NCBI GenBank assembly: GCA_964384945.1
Contig: CAYLMK010000003.1
Location: forward strand, 62,001 to 126,000
Direction: 5' to 3'
DNA from: S015-6 sp964384945
GTDB taxonomy: Bacteria; Desulfobacterota; DSWW01
Length of the DNA stretch: 64,000 nucleotides
Positions 9,450-17,737 of the stretch are shown piece after piece. Numbering within the stretch: the stretch's first letter is position 1; each line of letters opens with the position of its first letter. Under the pieces are notes generated by a model. It did not search any database, was not told the origin of the DNA, and saw only the letters and a list, made by a program, of their open reading frames with translations. The translations under genes were made by a program, and so were the position numbers.

Positions 9450-10082
9450 TCAAGGTGCATCCTCCCTTACCTCCGGGTCACACTCCGAGAGCCAGCTCAG
9501 AGTCGGTTCAAAGGGTACAGAGTTCAAAGCCTCAGTCCTTCGCAGGACCTCCCCGAGTTGACTCAGATAGAGTGAGGGCTGACAGAATTGACTTGCTTCA
9601 CTCACCGGAATGTCCTTTTTCCTCCACGCCTCATCGACCAACTCAGCGAGTCGTTTCGGGTTAATCAGGACGTTCTGCGGTAACCCATCCAACCCCAGGT
9701 CGTTCGCCTTCATCTTTGCTCGCGTACTGTATTTTCTGAGGACCGCGGCCAACAGCATATCGAATTTATACCCACCCCAGGTGATGAGCTTCGTCCCCTG
9801 CCGCATCCATTGGCGAGGATTATGGCCTGCCAACTCAGCTATTGCCCACACCAGGCGTCTCGACAATCCGCCTTTACCCCTCGTGGAAGGCAAACGCGCG
9901 AGAAGGCCCCGCTGCTCCCTGCCGAGCTTTTCAAGGTAAACATCTCCGGAAGCGGATGCCCTCACTCTTTTGAGTTCCCCGCCAAGGAAGACACTGCCAG
10001 CTCCCATTTCAGAGTCCGCGAACGCCAGAGTTTCTCCTGACGACGCATCCAGCAATGGGCGGCCTGTTCCACCGACGATCAC
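9450..10082 (-). CDS. Hypothetical protein, possibly 5'-truncated
   Basis: The frame encodes about 210 residues from a GTG at 10082 and has normal protein-like composition, with segments such as TRGKGGLSRRLVWAIAEL and LITWGGYKFDMLLAAVLRKY. I do not recognise the family. The same frame is open upstream to a stop at about 10178, and the extra stretch (PNDELTDECERRAIHS) also looks like protein, but it offers no ATG, GTG or TTG. The true start may therefore have been lost. The upstream flank is markedly AT-rich compared with the neighbours, and a helicase fragment lies just beyond it, so this is probably a leftover of a rearranged defence cluster. Confidence 0.4.
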   Translation of the reverse strand: MIVGGTGRPLLDASSGETLAFADSEMGAGSVFLGGELKRVRASASGDVYLEKLGREQRGLLARLPSTRGKGGLSRRLVWAIAELAGHNPRQWMRQGTKLITWGGYKFDMLLAAVLRKYSTRAKMKANDLGLDGLPQNVLINPKRLAELVDEAWRKKDIPVSEASQFCQPSLYLSQLGEVLRRTEALNSVPFEPTLSWLSECDPEVREDAP

Positions 10083-10394
10083 GCTGTGAATCGCGCGTCT
10101 CTCGCATTCATCCGTCAGTTCATCATTGGGGATGATTGAAAAACATAATAAGATACTTGAAGCATTATGCTCTAACTACTTAATATTGCAATTTTAGTTA
10201 CTTTCTATGCCTGATTTCCATTTGAGCCGTTTCCCGTTCGACGGAAGAATGCCTCTGAAGCTGTCTCGCAACGGAATCTATCCGATCGTAGCGCTTCCGA
10301 CACCAGGGGTCTTGTTTTTCAATGGCGCCGAGACGGACTGATGAGTGTAAGTGCGCGGTACTCTTATCGCACTTATTTATTATTGGCATACTTT

Positions 10395-10527
10395 CCAATA
10401 TGCCCCCTTCCTCGGCAAGCAGCCGCTCGATCAGGCCATGAAAGAACGGGGTAGAGATCGGAAAGGTCGTGCGGAGGAAGTCCTCCACTCCCTGCCTAAC
10501 CTGGTGAGCAAGGACCGAAGGAATCAT
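10395..10527 (-). pseudogene. N-terminal fragment of a large DEAD/DEAH-box helicase
   Basis: The frame opens with MIPSVLAHQVRQGVEDFL and continues TTFPISTPFFHGLIERLL. To my eye this is the characteristic N-terminus of very large DEAD/DEAH-box helicases of the DUF1998-containing type. After roughly 43 residues the resemblance stops, and the frame continues in unrelated sequence to a stop at 10198. No helicase motif I, II or VI follows. I read this as the start of a helicase gene whose body was deleted. Confidence 0.5.
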
Positions 10528-10546
10528 GCACCGCCCTTATTCGGAG

Positions 10547-10774
10547 TCAGCGCTTGCTCGCATGGAGGATCGTGATCCCGACCATCTCGTCGTCCTCGTA
10601 GCGGACGATGATATCGTCGTCGGTGAGTTCGCTGTCCGTGGCATGGCTGGGTTTCTTGAAATTGATGTAAAGTACATCCGCCTCCGCGTCGTAAGAGGAC
10701 CATAGATATCTTTGCGGCGCGGAGCGAACCGCCGGGATGAGCTTTAGGTATTCTTCTACTCCTTCAAGGGCCAT
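10547..10774 (-). CDS. DUF2283 family protein, likely antitoxin partner
   Basis: The 75-residue product has the DUF2283 pattern: YLWSSYDAEADVLYINFKK followed by DDIIVRYEDDEMVGITILHASKR. DUF2283 proteins are small acidic proteins that are commonly encoded next to a small nuclease-like or DUF4258-like protein and are thought to act as antitoxins. The start lies 19 bp inside the end of the upstream gene, so the two are co-translated. The predicted charge is acidic, as expected for an antitoxin. Confidence 0.75.
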   Translation of the reverse strand: MALEGVEEYLKLIPAVRSAPQRYLWSSYDAEADVLYINFKKPSHATDSELTDDDIIVRYEDDEMVGITILHASKR

Positions 10775-11067
10775 AACTGCCTCCTGCGATCCAGGGACTG
10801 GGTCCTGGTGGTTGTAAATGCGGTAATGATAAAGCCGTCGTCTCCCTCCTCACGGTATACGACCACGAGGTATCTTCCAGGCAGGATCTCCCGCAGGGCC
10901 AGATGTTCGCCTGCTCGGCCCGCAACGATTCGCGCCGGGGTCCCAACCGTTTCGAGAACATCCAATCTTCTTCCTGCGAGCTCGCAGTGCTCCTCGGTGA
11001 TATGAAGCCACCGCTCGTCCGTGAGGCGGATGGGAACCTTGTTCACGGAGACAACCGTCTCGGTCAC
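10756..11067 (-). CDS. PBECR/RelE-fold-like putative toxin
   Basis: From a GTG at 11067 this gives about 103 residues. That start is chosen because AGGAG lies 6 bases upstream, while the frame itself is open to a TTG at 11103. The sequence VPIRLTDERWLHITEEH, then LREILPGRYLVVVYREE and GFIITAFTTTR, matches the shape of small phage-associated barnase-EndoU-ColicinE5/RelE-like (PBECR-type) nucleases: an N-terminal helix with a conserved His, then beta strands ending in a TxFxTxR-like segment. It precedes and overlaps a DUF2283 gene, a common toxin-antitoxin arrangement. The exact subfamily is uncertain. Confidence 0.6.
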   Translation of the reverse strand: MTETVVSVNKVPIRLTDERWLHITEEHCELAGRRLDVLETVGTPARIVAGRAGEHLALREILPGRYLVVVYREEGDDGFIITAFTTTRTQSLDRRRQLWPLKE

Positions 11068-11165
11068 GCCGTGCTCCTCTTGGCCAAGATTATACCGCCG
11101 CAATCACAAGAAAAGTAAGAAGTGAGGCTTCTTGTCCTTCATCGTCCTTCCGGATACACGCCGAC

Positions 11166-11575
11166 GGCTCATCACATCGTCATTCCGCACATCTGCTTGC
11201 GCCTCGTCATTCCGGCGAAAGCCGGAATACACAGGTGGCGCCTTGTCTGGATTCCGGGTCAAGCCCGGAATGACGGAGGCGGCGAAAGGTCTCGGCCCGT
11301 CATTTCGGAGGAGCCTGCCAAGCAGGCGACGTCCGGAATCCAGTCCCGCGTATCTTCGTTGTCATTCCGGCGAAAGCCGGAATCCAGTCCGAGCGTCGCC
11401 CTGGATTCCGGATCTCGCTTGCTCCGCAAGCTCGTCCGGAATGACGGGACTGTTCCATTCTCGTCATCCCGGCCAAGGACGCGCCAGCGGCCGCGAGCCG
11501 GGATCCAGTCCATCCTTCCTGGATTCCGGCTCGCCCCCGGACCGAGTCCGGGGGCGTCCGGAATGACGGGTATTT
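11166..11575. repeat. Cluster of six or seven REP-like ATTCCGG palindromes
   Basis: At least six hairpins share the stem ATTCCGG/CCGGAAT and alternate in orientation. The clearest are 11209-11228 and 11364-11383, each an 8-bp perfect stem closed by a GAAA tetraloop, and 11251-11271 with a TCAAG loop. Longer versions with inner stems lie at about 11299-11343, 11405-11443, 11461-11509 and 11519-11570. Their edges carry GTC on one side and CCAG on the other, as in dispersed REP-like elements of proteobacteria. No gene is present here. The block separates the toxin-antitoxin pair from the helicase-methylase remnant. Confidence 0.85.
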
Positions 11576-11650
11576 GATTCACCTCCCGGGTTCTAACTTC
11601 TCCATCGCTGTGTTTGTCCCGAACACGAAGATCGGCCGAAACCCCTTTCC

Positions 11651-12290
11651 TCACCTCCGCCGCGTGAACTCGGCCCAGACGACCTCGTAGTCACGCTCCC
11701 GGTCGCAGCGGTCAAAGGGGGCCTCGTACACGATCTTTCGCTCCCTGGGGCCGCCGGGGAGGGTGTCGTCCATGACGGTTCTTTCCACCGTGCCCCTCTC
11801 CATGCCCTTTATATCCTCCCATTCCGGCCGGGAGAAGCCCACTCCCGGCAGGCCCTTGCTCGGGGTGAAGACGATCCTGCCGTTCCGGTCGTACCAGGTG
11901 TCCTGCTCGTACTGCCTCAATACCGGGAACTGGATGCGGTAGATGGTCCTGAGTTCCTCCAGGGTCAAGCCCAGGTCCATGGCCGCTCGATGCCCGATGT
12001 AGAGATTCTCGTCCGTGGGCGGGGTTTGCCTGAGGAGGCTTTCCATATAGACCAGGGACGCCTGGTAGGAACTCGAGGGTCCTGCACCAGTTTCGTATCG
12101 ACAGGGTCCAGGACCTCCATGGATCTCTCGATCTCGTCCAGGAAGACGGCCTCGCGGCCCCGCACAAGTTCGGAAATGCCCACCACCCGGACGGCCTGGC
12201 CGCCCGTCGAGGTAAGGTCCACCCGGCGCACCAGCCATTCCGCATCGCGGACTACGATTCTGGCCCCGGGGGCCAGAATCCGCGGAGGCG
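11651..12290 (-). pseudogene. Remnant: N-terminus of a SNF2-type helicase fused to the C-terminus of a large DNA methylase
   Basis: Reading leftwards from about 12290, one frame gives APGARIVVRDAEWLVRRVD and then GISELVRGREAVFLDEIE, the usual N-terminal domain of a defence-island SNF2 helicase. Near 12080 the frame shifts by one base and continues with YQASLVYMESLLRQTPPTDE and GHRAAMD, still helicase N-terminus. In homologues this point leads into the Walker A motif. Here it instead passes directly to LGLTLEELRTIYRIQFPVL and RNGRIVFTPSKGLPGVGF, ending PFDRCDREADY-like, which is the C-terminus of a large Eco57I/PglX-like methylase. The body of two adjacent genes has therefore been deleted, leaving a frameshifted chimera. 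It is not an intact gene. Confidence 0.65.
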
Positions 12291-12442
12291 GGCGGGGCCG
12301 GCCTGATTGCTGAGATGAAACGGAGCCGGCCGTACCGGCATCAATGGTTCCAACGGTCTCTGGTCCGGCCAAGGTTCTGGGACCTCCATCTATTCCGGCC
12401 GAGGAATACCATCTCCGGCTTCTCGGCGCAATGCGTAGGGAA

Positions 12443-15400
12443 TCATGCCAGGGTTGCGGATAGCCTTCCCGGATTCCGGACAACCTCCTCTGCGGAAAAG
12501 GCCTTCCACCCCGCAGACACGAAGGCATCGCAAGACCGCCCTTCCAGCACCGCAACCCTGCGGGCGGGCCATGCGAGTTCCGCCTCTGAAAGGACCGCCC
12601 CCTGATCGTCCACCAGTTCGAAGCCGACTTCGGGTAAAGGCAGGCCGGCAACGACGAGTCTTCGGATGGCTTCCCTGAGCCTGTGATCTTGGACCAAGTC
12701 AAGCGCGTCCCGGTCGGCAGGCAGGGGCCGTCCCGAAGATTCCATCGACTCCCGGCGCCCGAGGGCACGCTCCAGGAAGCGCTTGGCCGTGCCGCGCTCG
12801 AGGCGGCTGTGCATGCGCTGGTTCGCGAAGGTCCTGAGACACTCGTAGCAGCTCGTGGTCTCCTCGCAGGAACAGGACGCCACGCGGCTCAGGGCATGAC
12901 GAAGCGACAGCCCCAAATGCTCATGGATGCGCACCACGTGCCCGGCCCCCCCAGGCACCGTATCGAACAGGAACACGGACTGGCCCCCGCCGCCGACCGG
13001 CCGGAGCGTGACGTCGAGATCGTCTCTCTTCACCCCCAGCGCCGAGGTGGCCCCCTCGAGGATGGCGTAAGCAACGGACCACCAGGGATGGCCGTCGCGG
13101 ACCAGGGGCGAATGGAGTCGCAGTTCGAGCACATCCGTGATGAAATCATGGCCCAGGTCGACCGGCGCGGTGAGCCTGGCGCGACAGTTTCCTCCCCAGG
13201 GGCGAGGGTGCTCCCGTTCGGTTCTCAGACTTTTCCCGGCGAGCGGCTCGGCAAAGCCGCACTCCTGGCAGAAACGGAATCCCCTCCGAGCCTTGCCCAT
13301 GTTGATGCTCACCAGCCGGGCGGGTTGAGGCCGGCCCACAAGGACGCCGTTCCACATCTCCACGAACTCGAAGGGCTCTTTGGCAAGGTAATCGGCAAAG
13401 GCGATCCGCGTGGCGTACTGCCGGCCCGGCCGCCGGGTCGTGGCCTTTGGGGGAGCCTGCTTGCTCGTGACGAACCCGAACTCGGGCCGGACATACCGGC
13501 CCTGGTGGGCCTTCTGGTGCGATTGCCCGCAATAGCTGCAATTGCCGGCGGCGGCGCCCGGCTTCAGGATCTGGATCGCCCCGCATGCGCAGTGGGCGTA
13601 ACCGATTTCCTCCAGGCTGCGCTGGGGCATAACCTTCAAGCCCACGCTCAGCCAGACAGCGCCGCCCGCCACCACCTCGGAGCCCGGCGCGTATTCGGCG
13701 ATCGCGAGTTTGAGATCCCGCGACAGCTCGAGCCCGATGTCGTCCAACTGGGCCCCCTCGCCGCTCCGGCCGATCCTTCCGATTGCCTCCGGGTGAATAT
13801 TGAGGTTGACCACGTCCACCGGAAAGCCGTACTTGGGAAAGAGGCCCCGATTGGCCAGGACGCCGAGCAGATGCCGGGTTTCGATGGTTTTTCGGATCCG
13901 TTGATAGAGCCGGGCCCTGTCGTGTCTGGCCCCTTTCGAGGCCTTCTCCTCCTCCGAGCGATAGTAGTCGCAATCGTGCCGGTATTCTTCCAGGGCCGTT
14001 TTGAGCGAGAAGTGGGAGCCTTCCAGGAACTCGGCCGCCCATGCCCAATCCTTGATTCCAAGGGGCCCGTGGAGCTCGAGAGGTACGATGCGTAGCAGCC
14101 CCTCGAAAAGCGGCTCAGGCCGTCCCCGGAGAAAGGCCTCCAGGGCGGTCACGTATTCCGCGTTTCCTCCCTCAGCGCCGAACAGGTCTGATATCCTCCC
14201 GTTTCCAAAGGCCCTCGGCTCCTTCTGAAAAAAGGCTCCCAGGGCCGTCGCGTACACATGGCGCCGGACGATGCGCTCGTTGTCGATCCGGAAGGCAGGG
14301 GGACGGACGCGGCCTGAGATCATTCGCATGGGCTGGTTGTAATGCGTCAGATCGTGTGAGCGGCGCTGGGCATAGGTGACCACGAAGGCGGCGGCCCCCG
14401 AACGCCGGCCCGCCCGCCCGGCCCGTTGGGCGTAGTTGGCCGGGGTGGGCGGCACGTTGCGCATGAGAATCGTCTCGAGTTCTCCCAGGTCGACGCCCAG
14501 CTCGAAGGTGGTCGAGCAGCTCAGCACATCGATACCGCCCACGTAGAACAGATTCTGGAAAGAGGCGGCGGTCAGGGAATCGAGCTGTGCCGTGTGCTCC
14601 CGGGCGACCATCCAAAGGTCAAGAAAGTCCTGGTAGCGGGCCCGGTAGTGATCGGAGCGATCCGGGAATTCGCCCGGCTGTTCGATTTCCAAGGTGCCGT
14701 CACAGCAATAGGTCGGGCACACCCCGGAGATGCTGTGATAGGTTCGCAGACCGCAACGGCTGCAGCGGTAGGCCCGGCCGAGGCACTTCGGCGGAACGAG
14801 GACCCAGCCCCGCCGGGCCAGCTGAAACAAGGTTCCCCGCTGCGGGTCCGTGGAATTGCGGTCGAAGTAATGGCTGAGGACAGGCAGATTGTCCGTGGTC
14901 AGGTACCTTTCGACGAGCTGTGCCAGAAAGTTTCTCAGGTACTGGTCATCAAAGGGCAGACCCCTTTTCCGAGCCAGCCGCTTCAAATAGTCCATGCGCG
15001 TGTTCGAGGAAGCGGCGTTCTGCGGCACCCAGGCAATCGTCCTCCTGTCCTTGGGCGCCCGTTTGAGGGCCACCGAAACGTCGGCCCTTGCCGGAGCGAA
15101 AACCTCGTCGTCCCTCTCCAGTCCCTGCGGAAGGCTCAGCACATAAGCATCTCGGAGGGTGTCCAGAAGAACCTGTATGAGCGTCCATGCCTCCTCTTCG
15201 CTCAGATTCCAGGGCGGCTTCAGAAGCGGCGGCGGCACGCGAACCTGCGAGAAGCGATTGAGGACGAAATCCACGGCCCCCAGCTCCTCCAGGCTTCGGC
15301 GGTCTTTGGAGGCATGCAGGATCTCGCCCACGACCCATCGCCAGGCCTCTGTTCGAATCACTTCCGGTCCGGCCGTCTCCCCCAGCCAATTCTTTTCCTT

Positions 15401-17737
15401 GATCAGCCGGGAAATACGCAAAGCGAGGTCTTCCAACGGAATCGGTTCCGTGTCGTTCTCCACGCAGGAGAGGAGCACGTGGCGCCGGAGCGTGGTGCGA
15501 TAGACGCTTTCCAGATAGGGGGCGAAGTAAGCCGCATCCGCGCGGCTGTCCGAGAAGGTCAGGATCTTCTTCTTTTCCGCGTGGTCATGAACATAAGGCT
15601 CGTTGGTGCTCTGGAAGAGCGTAGTGGCCGTCTCGGCCACCGGTTCATCCGGGCCTGTGTAGACTGTTTGTAAAACATCTCGGTGCAAAGAGCGTGAGCC
15701 GCAGGAGGGGCACAACTTCAAATCCATACCACGCGAGGGGATCCTCACCACGTCGATGGTTTCGGCCTTCTCCCCGCATTTGCATTCGCGTTCCCTCTTT
15801 GGTTCGGTGAGGGCGCCGCAGCCAAGGCAGAGTTTGAGCCGTCGAAGTTCCGTCTCGCTGTCCTCCGTATCTCCCTGCTGGTCCACAAGCTCGTCCTCGT
15901 TGAGCTGCGGAATCCCTTCGGCGCGAAAGGAGAGAAAGACGCGCTGCCTCTTCAGGTCGTCGTAATCGACGAGCATCTCCTGGGTGGGGTCCTCGCTGGT
16001 CACACATGCCATCCCGTCAGCCTCCATCACCAGGGACCCCACCAGGATCTCCTCGCCGCAGCGGCGACAGACACCGATCTCGAAAACCCTTGAATCAGGA
16101 TGCTCCGGACATGTCGTGCGCCGTTCCAGAAAGAGTCGGGGACCTCCGCCTTGGTGCTCCTGTAAACAGACAAAGCACCCCTCCATGGAACGCAAGAAAA
16201 GGTGATACCGCGTTGTGAGCAAGGGCGGCTCACCGCTGGCAGGCACAGCCGCAGTCGCGACCGCAAGCAGGCTCAGCAGCGCCCGACGGCGCTCATCGTG
16301 GCGCAATTCCGGCTCCGGAAATACAAGACTGAGTATATCCTCCGCCTCCCGGGCACCGGCACTGCATACGTCTTTCAGCAGGGTGACCCTTCGGTCGCCC
16401 CGGAGAAGCTCGTAGAAGGCCTCGGAGAGTGGGAAGGGGGCCTCTGCGACCCCATCGGTCTGAGAAACGGGCGAAGAGGATGGACCCCAATCCCACTCCT
16501 CTGCGTCCTTATCGGTCGGTGTAGGGCATGCATGTGTCCGGCCCCTGCTGGATGCGGCGTCTGTGGCCCGGTCCAGGACTCTCGACTGCACGGCTTCGGG
16601 GATCCCGTTTTCCGGATCCTTGATCCGTCCCTCGAGTCTTTTCATGGCGGCGGCGGCAGGGAGACCCGCGATTTCTTCCATTTCCCGGTATAGCCGGGGC
16701 GGCAGAGGCCCCCATTCCCGCCTTGGCCGCGAATGGGGTATGCGCACGTCTTGCACCACGTCCTGGGGCTCGCCATCGGGGTTGTACGTAAATGGCTCGT
16801 CAAAAAGCTTTGAGGCGAACTCGGCAATATCGGGCAGATCCCGCCCGCCTCCCAGGGTGGCGCTTGTCCCTATGCACTGAAGGCAGCCACTGGCGGTGAA
16901 GCCCACGCGCTGCTTCAGCCGCCGGAGGAGCATCGCGATTTCTGTCCCCTTCGCCCCATCGTAGGTGTGGACCTCATCGAGAACCAGAAAGCGCAGCAAC
17001 TCCGATGCGCCCGATTCGAAAAAGACGCTGTCTCGCGGCCGGACCAACAGGTACTCGAGCATGGCGAAGTTGGTGATAAGGATATGAGGAGGCGACGCCC
17101 ACATCTCCTCACGGCTCTTCAGTTCATTCCGGATGTCAGGTTCCTTGGGCCAGGTCTGCCGGAAGCGGCCCAACCCTTGTTCCCTTTCGGTCGGCGTGTC
17201 CCCGATGTAGCGCCCGAAGGTAACCTCCGGGCAATTGCGGAGGAGGTGCCTGATTCGCTTCAGCTGGTCGTTCGCCAGGGCGTTCATCGGGTACACGAGC
17301 AGGGCACGGATGCCGTGGCTTAGGCCGCCTTTCCGGGCCTGTTCCGAGAGCACATGGTTCACGATGGGGAGCAGATACGCCTCTGTCTTGCCGCTTCCCG
17401 TTCCGGTGGCGACGATCACATTGCGGCCTGCCTGCACCTTTTCGATGGCGCGCTGCTGATGCAGATACAGAGGCCGGTCCGGAAGGAGCGTCTCCGCAGG
17501 GATTCGAAACAGGACATGCCCCAGAACTCCCCGCTCAATCAATCCGCGAACCGTCTCTCCCGGCTTGAACGGCGGGTTCATCTCGACATAGGGGCCGCGG
17601 AAAAGGCGCCTTTCCCGCGCGAGCAGCGCGCTGAATTGTTCGCGCAAGTGAGGATTCTTGAAAAAGAACCTGCTACGCAGGTAACTGCTGTAGTTTTCCG
17701 TCAGATCCTTGGTCAGCCGCGCCGGGTCCAGCTGCAT
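12443..17737 (-). CDS. druE: Giant DEAD/DEAH-box helicase with DUF1998, Druantia DruE-like
   Basis: The 1764-residue protein has Walker A VATGTGSGKTEAYLLP near residue 110, LVYPMNALANDQ (motif Ia) near 150, LDEVHTYDGAKG (motif II) near 255, and RAGRAGRRSGAA (motif VI) near 1110. Several CxxC pairs in the middle, such as CRRCGEE, CLGCG and CSRCG, suggest zinc binding. The C-terminal part contains the DUF1998 signature, with FDTVPGGAGH, then SCSCEETTSCYECLRTF and NQ. A single ATP-dependent helicase of 1700-2100 residues with DUF1998 is the hallmark of Druantia anti-phage systems. Its start lies 65 bp inside the end of the upstream giant gene, and the M1 start fits the family opening (LTENYSSYLRSRFF). 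A two-gene layout with one giant partner corresponds to Druantia type III. Confidence 0.7.
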   Translation of the reverse strand: MQLDPARLTKDLTENYSSYLRSRFFFKNPHLREQFSALLARERRLFRGPYVEMNPPFKPGETVRGLIERGVLGHVLFRIPAETLLPDRPLYLHQQRAIEKVQAGRNVIVATGTGSGKTEAYLLPIVNHVLSEQARKGGLSHGIRALLVYPMNALANDQLKRIRHLLRNCPEVTFGRYIGDTPTEREQGLGRFRQTWPKEPDIRNELKSREEMWASPPHILITNFAMLEYLLVRPRDSVFFESGASELLRFLVLDEVHTYDGAKGTEIAMLLRRLKQRVGFTASGCLQCIGTSATLGGGRDLPDIAEFASKLFDEPFTYNPDGEPQDVVQDVRIPHSRPRREWGPLPPRLYREMEEIAGLPAAAAMKRLEGRIKDPENGIPEAVQSRVLDRATDAASSRGRTHACPTPTDKDAEEWDWGPSSSPVSQTDGVAEAPFPLSEAFYELLRGDRRVTLLKDVCSAGAREAEDILSLVFPEPELRHDERRRALLSLLAVATAAVPASGEPPLLTTRYHLFLRSMEGCFVCLQEHQGGGPRLFLERRTTCPEHPDSRVFEIGVCRRCGEEILVGSLVMEADGMACVTSEDPTQEMLVDYDDLKRQRVFLSFRAEGIPQLNEDELVDQQGDTEDSETELRRLKLCLGCGALTEPKRERECKCGEKAETIDVVRIPSRGMDLKLCPSCGSRSLHRDVLQTVYTGPDEPVAETATTLFQSTNEPYVHDHAEKKKILTFSDSRADAAYFAPYLESVYRTTLRRHVLLSCVENDTEPIPLEDLALRISRLIKEKNWLGETAGPEVIRTEAWRWVVGEILHASKDRRSLEELGAVDFVLNRFSQVRVPPPLLKPPWNLSEEEAWTLIQVLLDTLRDAYVLSLPQGLERDDEVFAPARADVSVALKRAPKDRRTIAWVPQNAASSNTRMDYLKRLARKRGLPFDDQYLRNFLAQLVERYLTTDNLPVLSHYFDRNSTDPQRGTLFQLARRGWVLVPPKCLGRAYRCSRCGLRTYHSISGVCPTYCCDGTLEIEQPGEFPDRSDHYRARYQDFLDLWMVAREHTAQLDSLTAASFQNLFYVGGIDVLSCSTTFELGVDLGELETILMRNVPPTPANYAQRAGRAGRRSGAAAFVVTYAQRRSHDLTHYNQPMRMISGRVRPPAFRIDNERIVRRHVYATALGAFFQKEPRAFGNGRISDLFGAEGGNAEYVTALEAFLRGRPEPLFEGLLRIVPLELHGPLGIKDWAWAAEFLEGSHFSLKTALEEYRHDCDYYRSEEEKASKGARHDRARLYQRIRKTIETRHLLGVLANRGLFPKYGFPVDVVNLNIHPEAIGRIGRSGEGAQLDDIGLELSRDLKLAIAEYAPGSEVVAGGAVWLSVGLKVMPQRSLEEIGYAHCACGAIQILKPGAAAGNCSYCGQSHQKAHQGRYVRPEFGFVTSKQAPPKATTRRPGRQYATRIAFADYLAKEPFEFVEMWNGVLVGRPQPARLVSINMGKARRGFRFCQECGFAEPLAGKSLRTEREHPRPWGGNCRARLTAPVDLGHDFITDVLELRLHSPLVRDGHPWWSVAYAILEGATSALGVKRDDLDVTLRPVGGGGQSVFLFDTVPGGAGHVVRIHEHLGLSLRHALSRVASCSCEETTSCYECLRTFANQRMHSRLERGTAKRFLERALGRRESMESSGRPLPADRDALDLVQDHRLREAIRRLVVAGLPLPEVGFELVDDQGAVLSEAELAWPARRVAVLEGRSCDAFVSAGWKAFSAEEVVRNPGRLSATLA

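Noticed and set aside
11166..11575. Possible CRISPR array
   Set aside because: The repeated units are palindromes of variable length in alternating orientation without spacers of constant size, so they are REP-like and not CRISPR.
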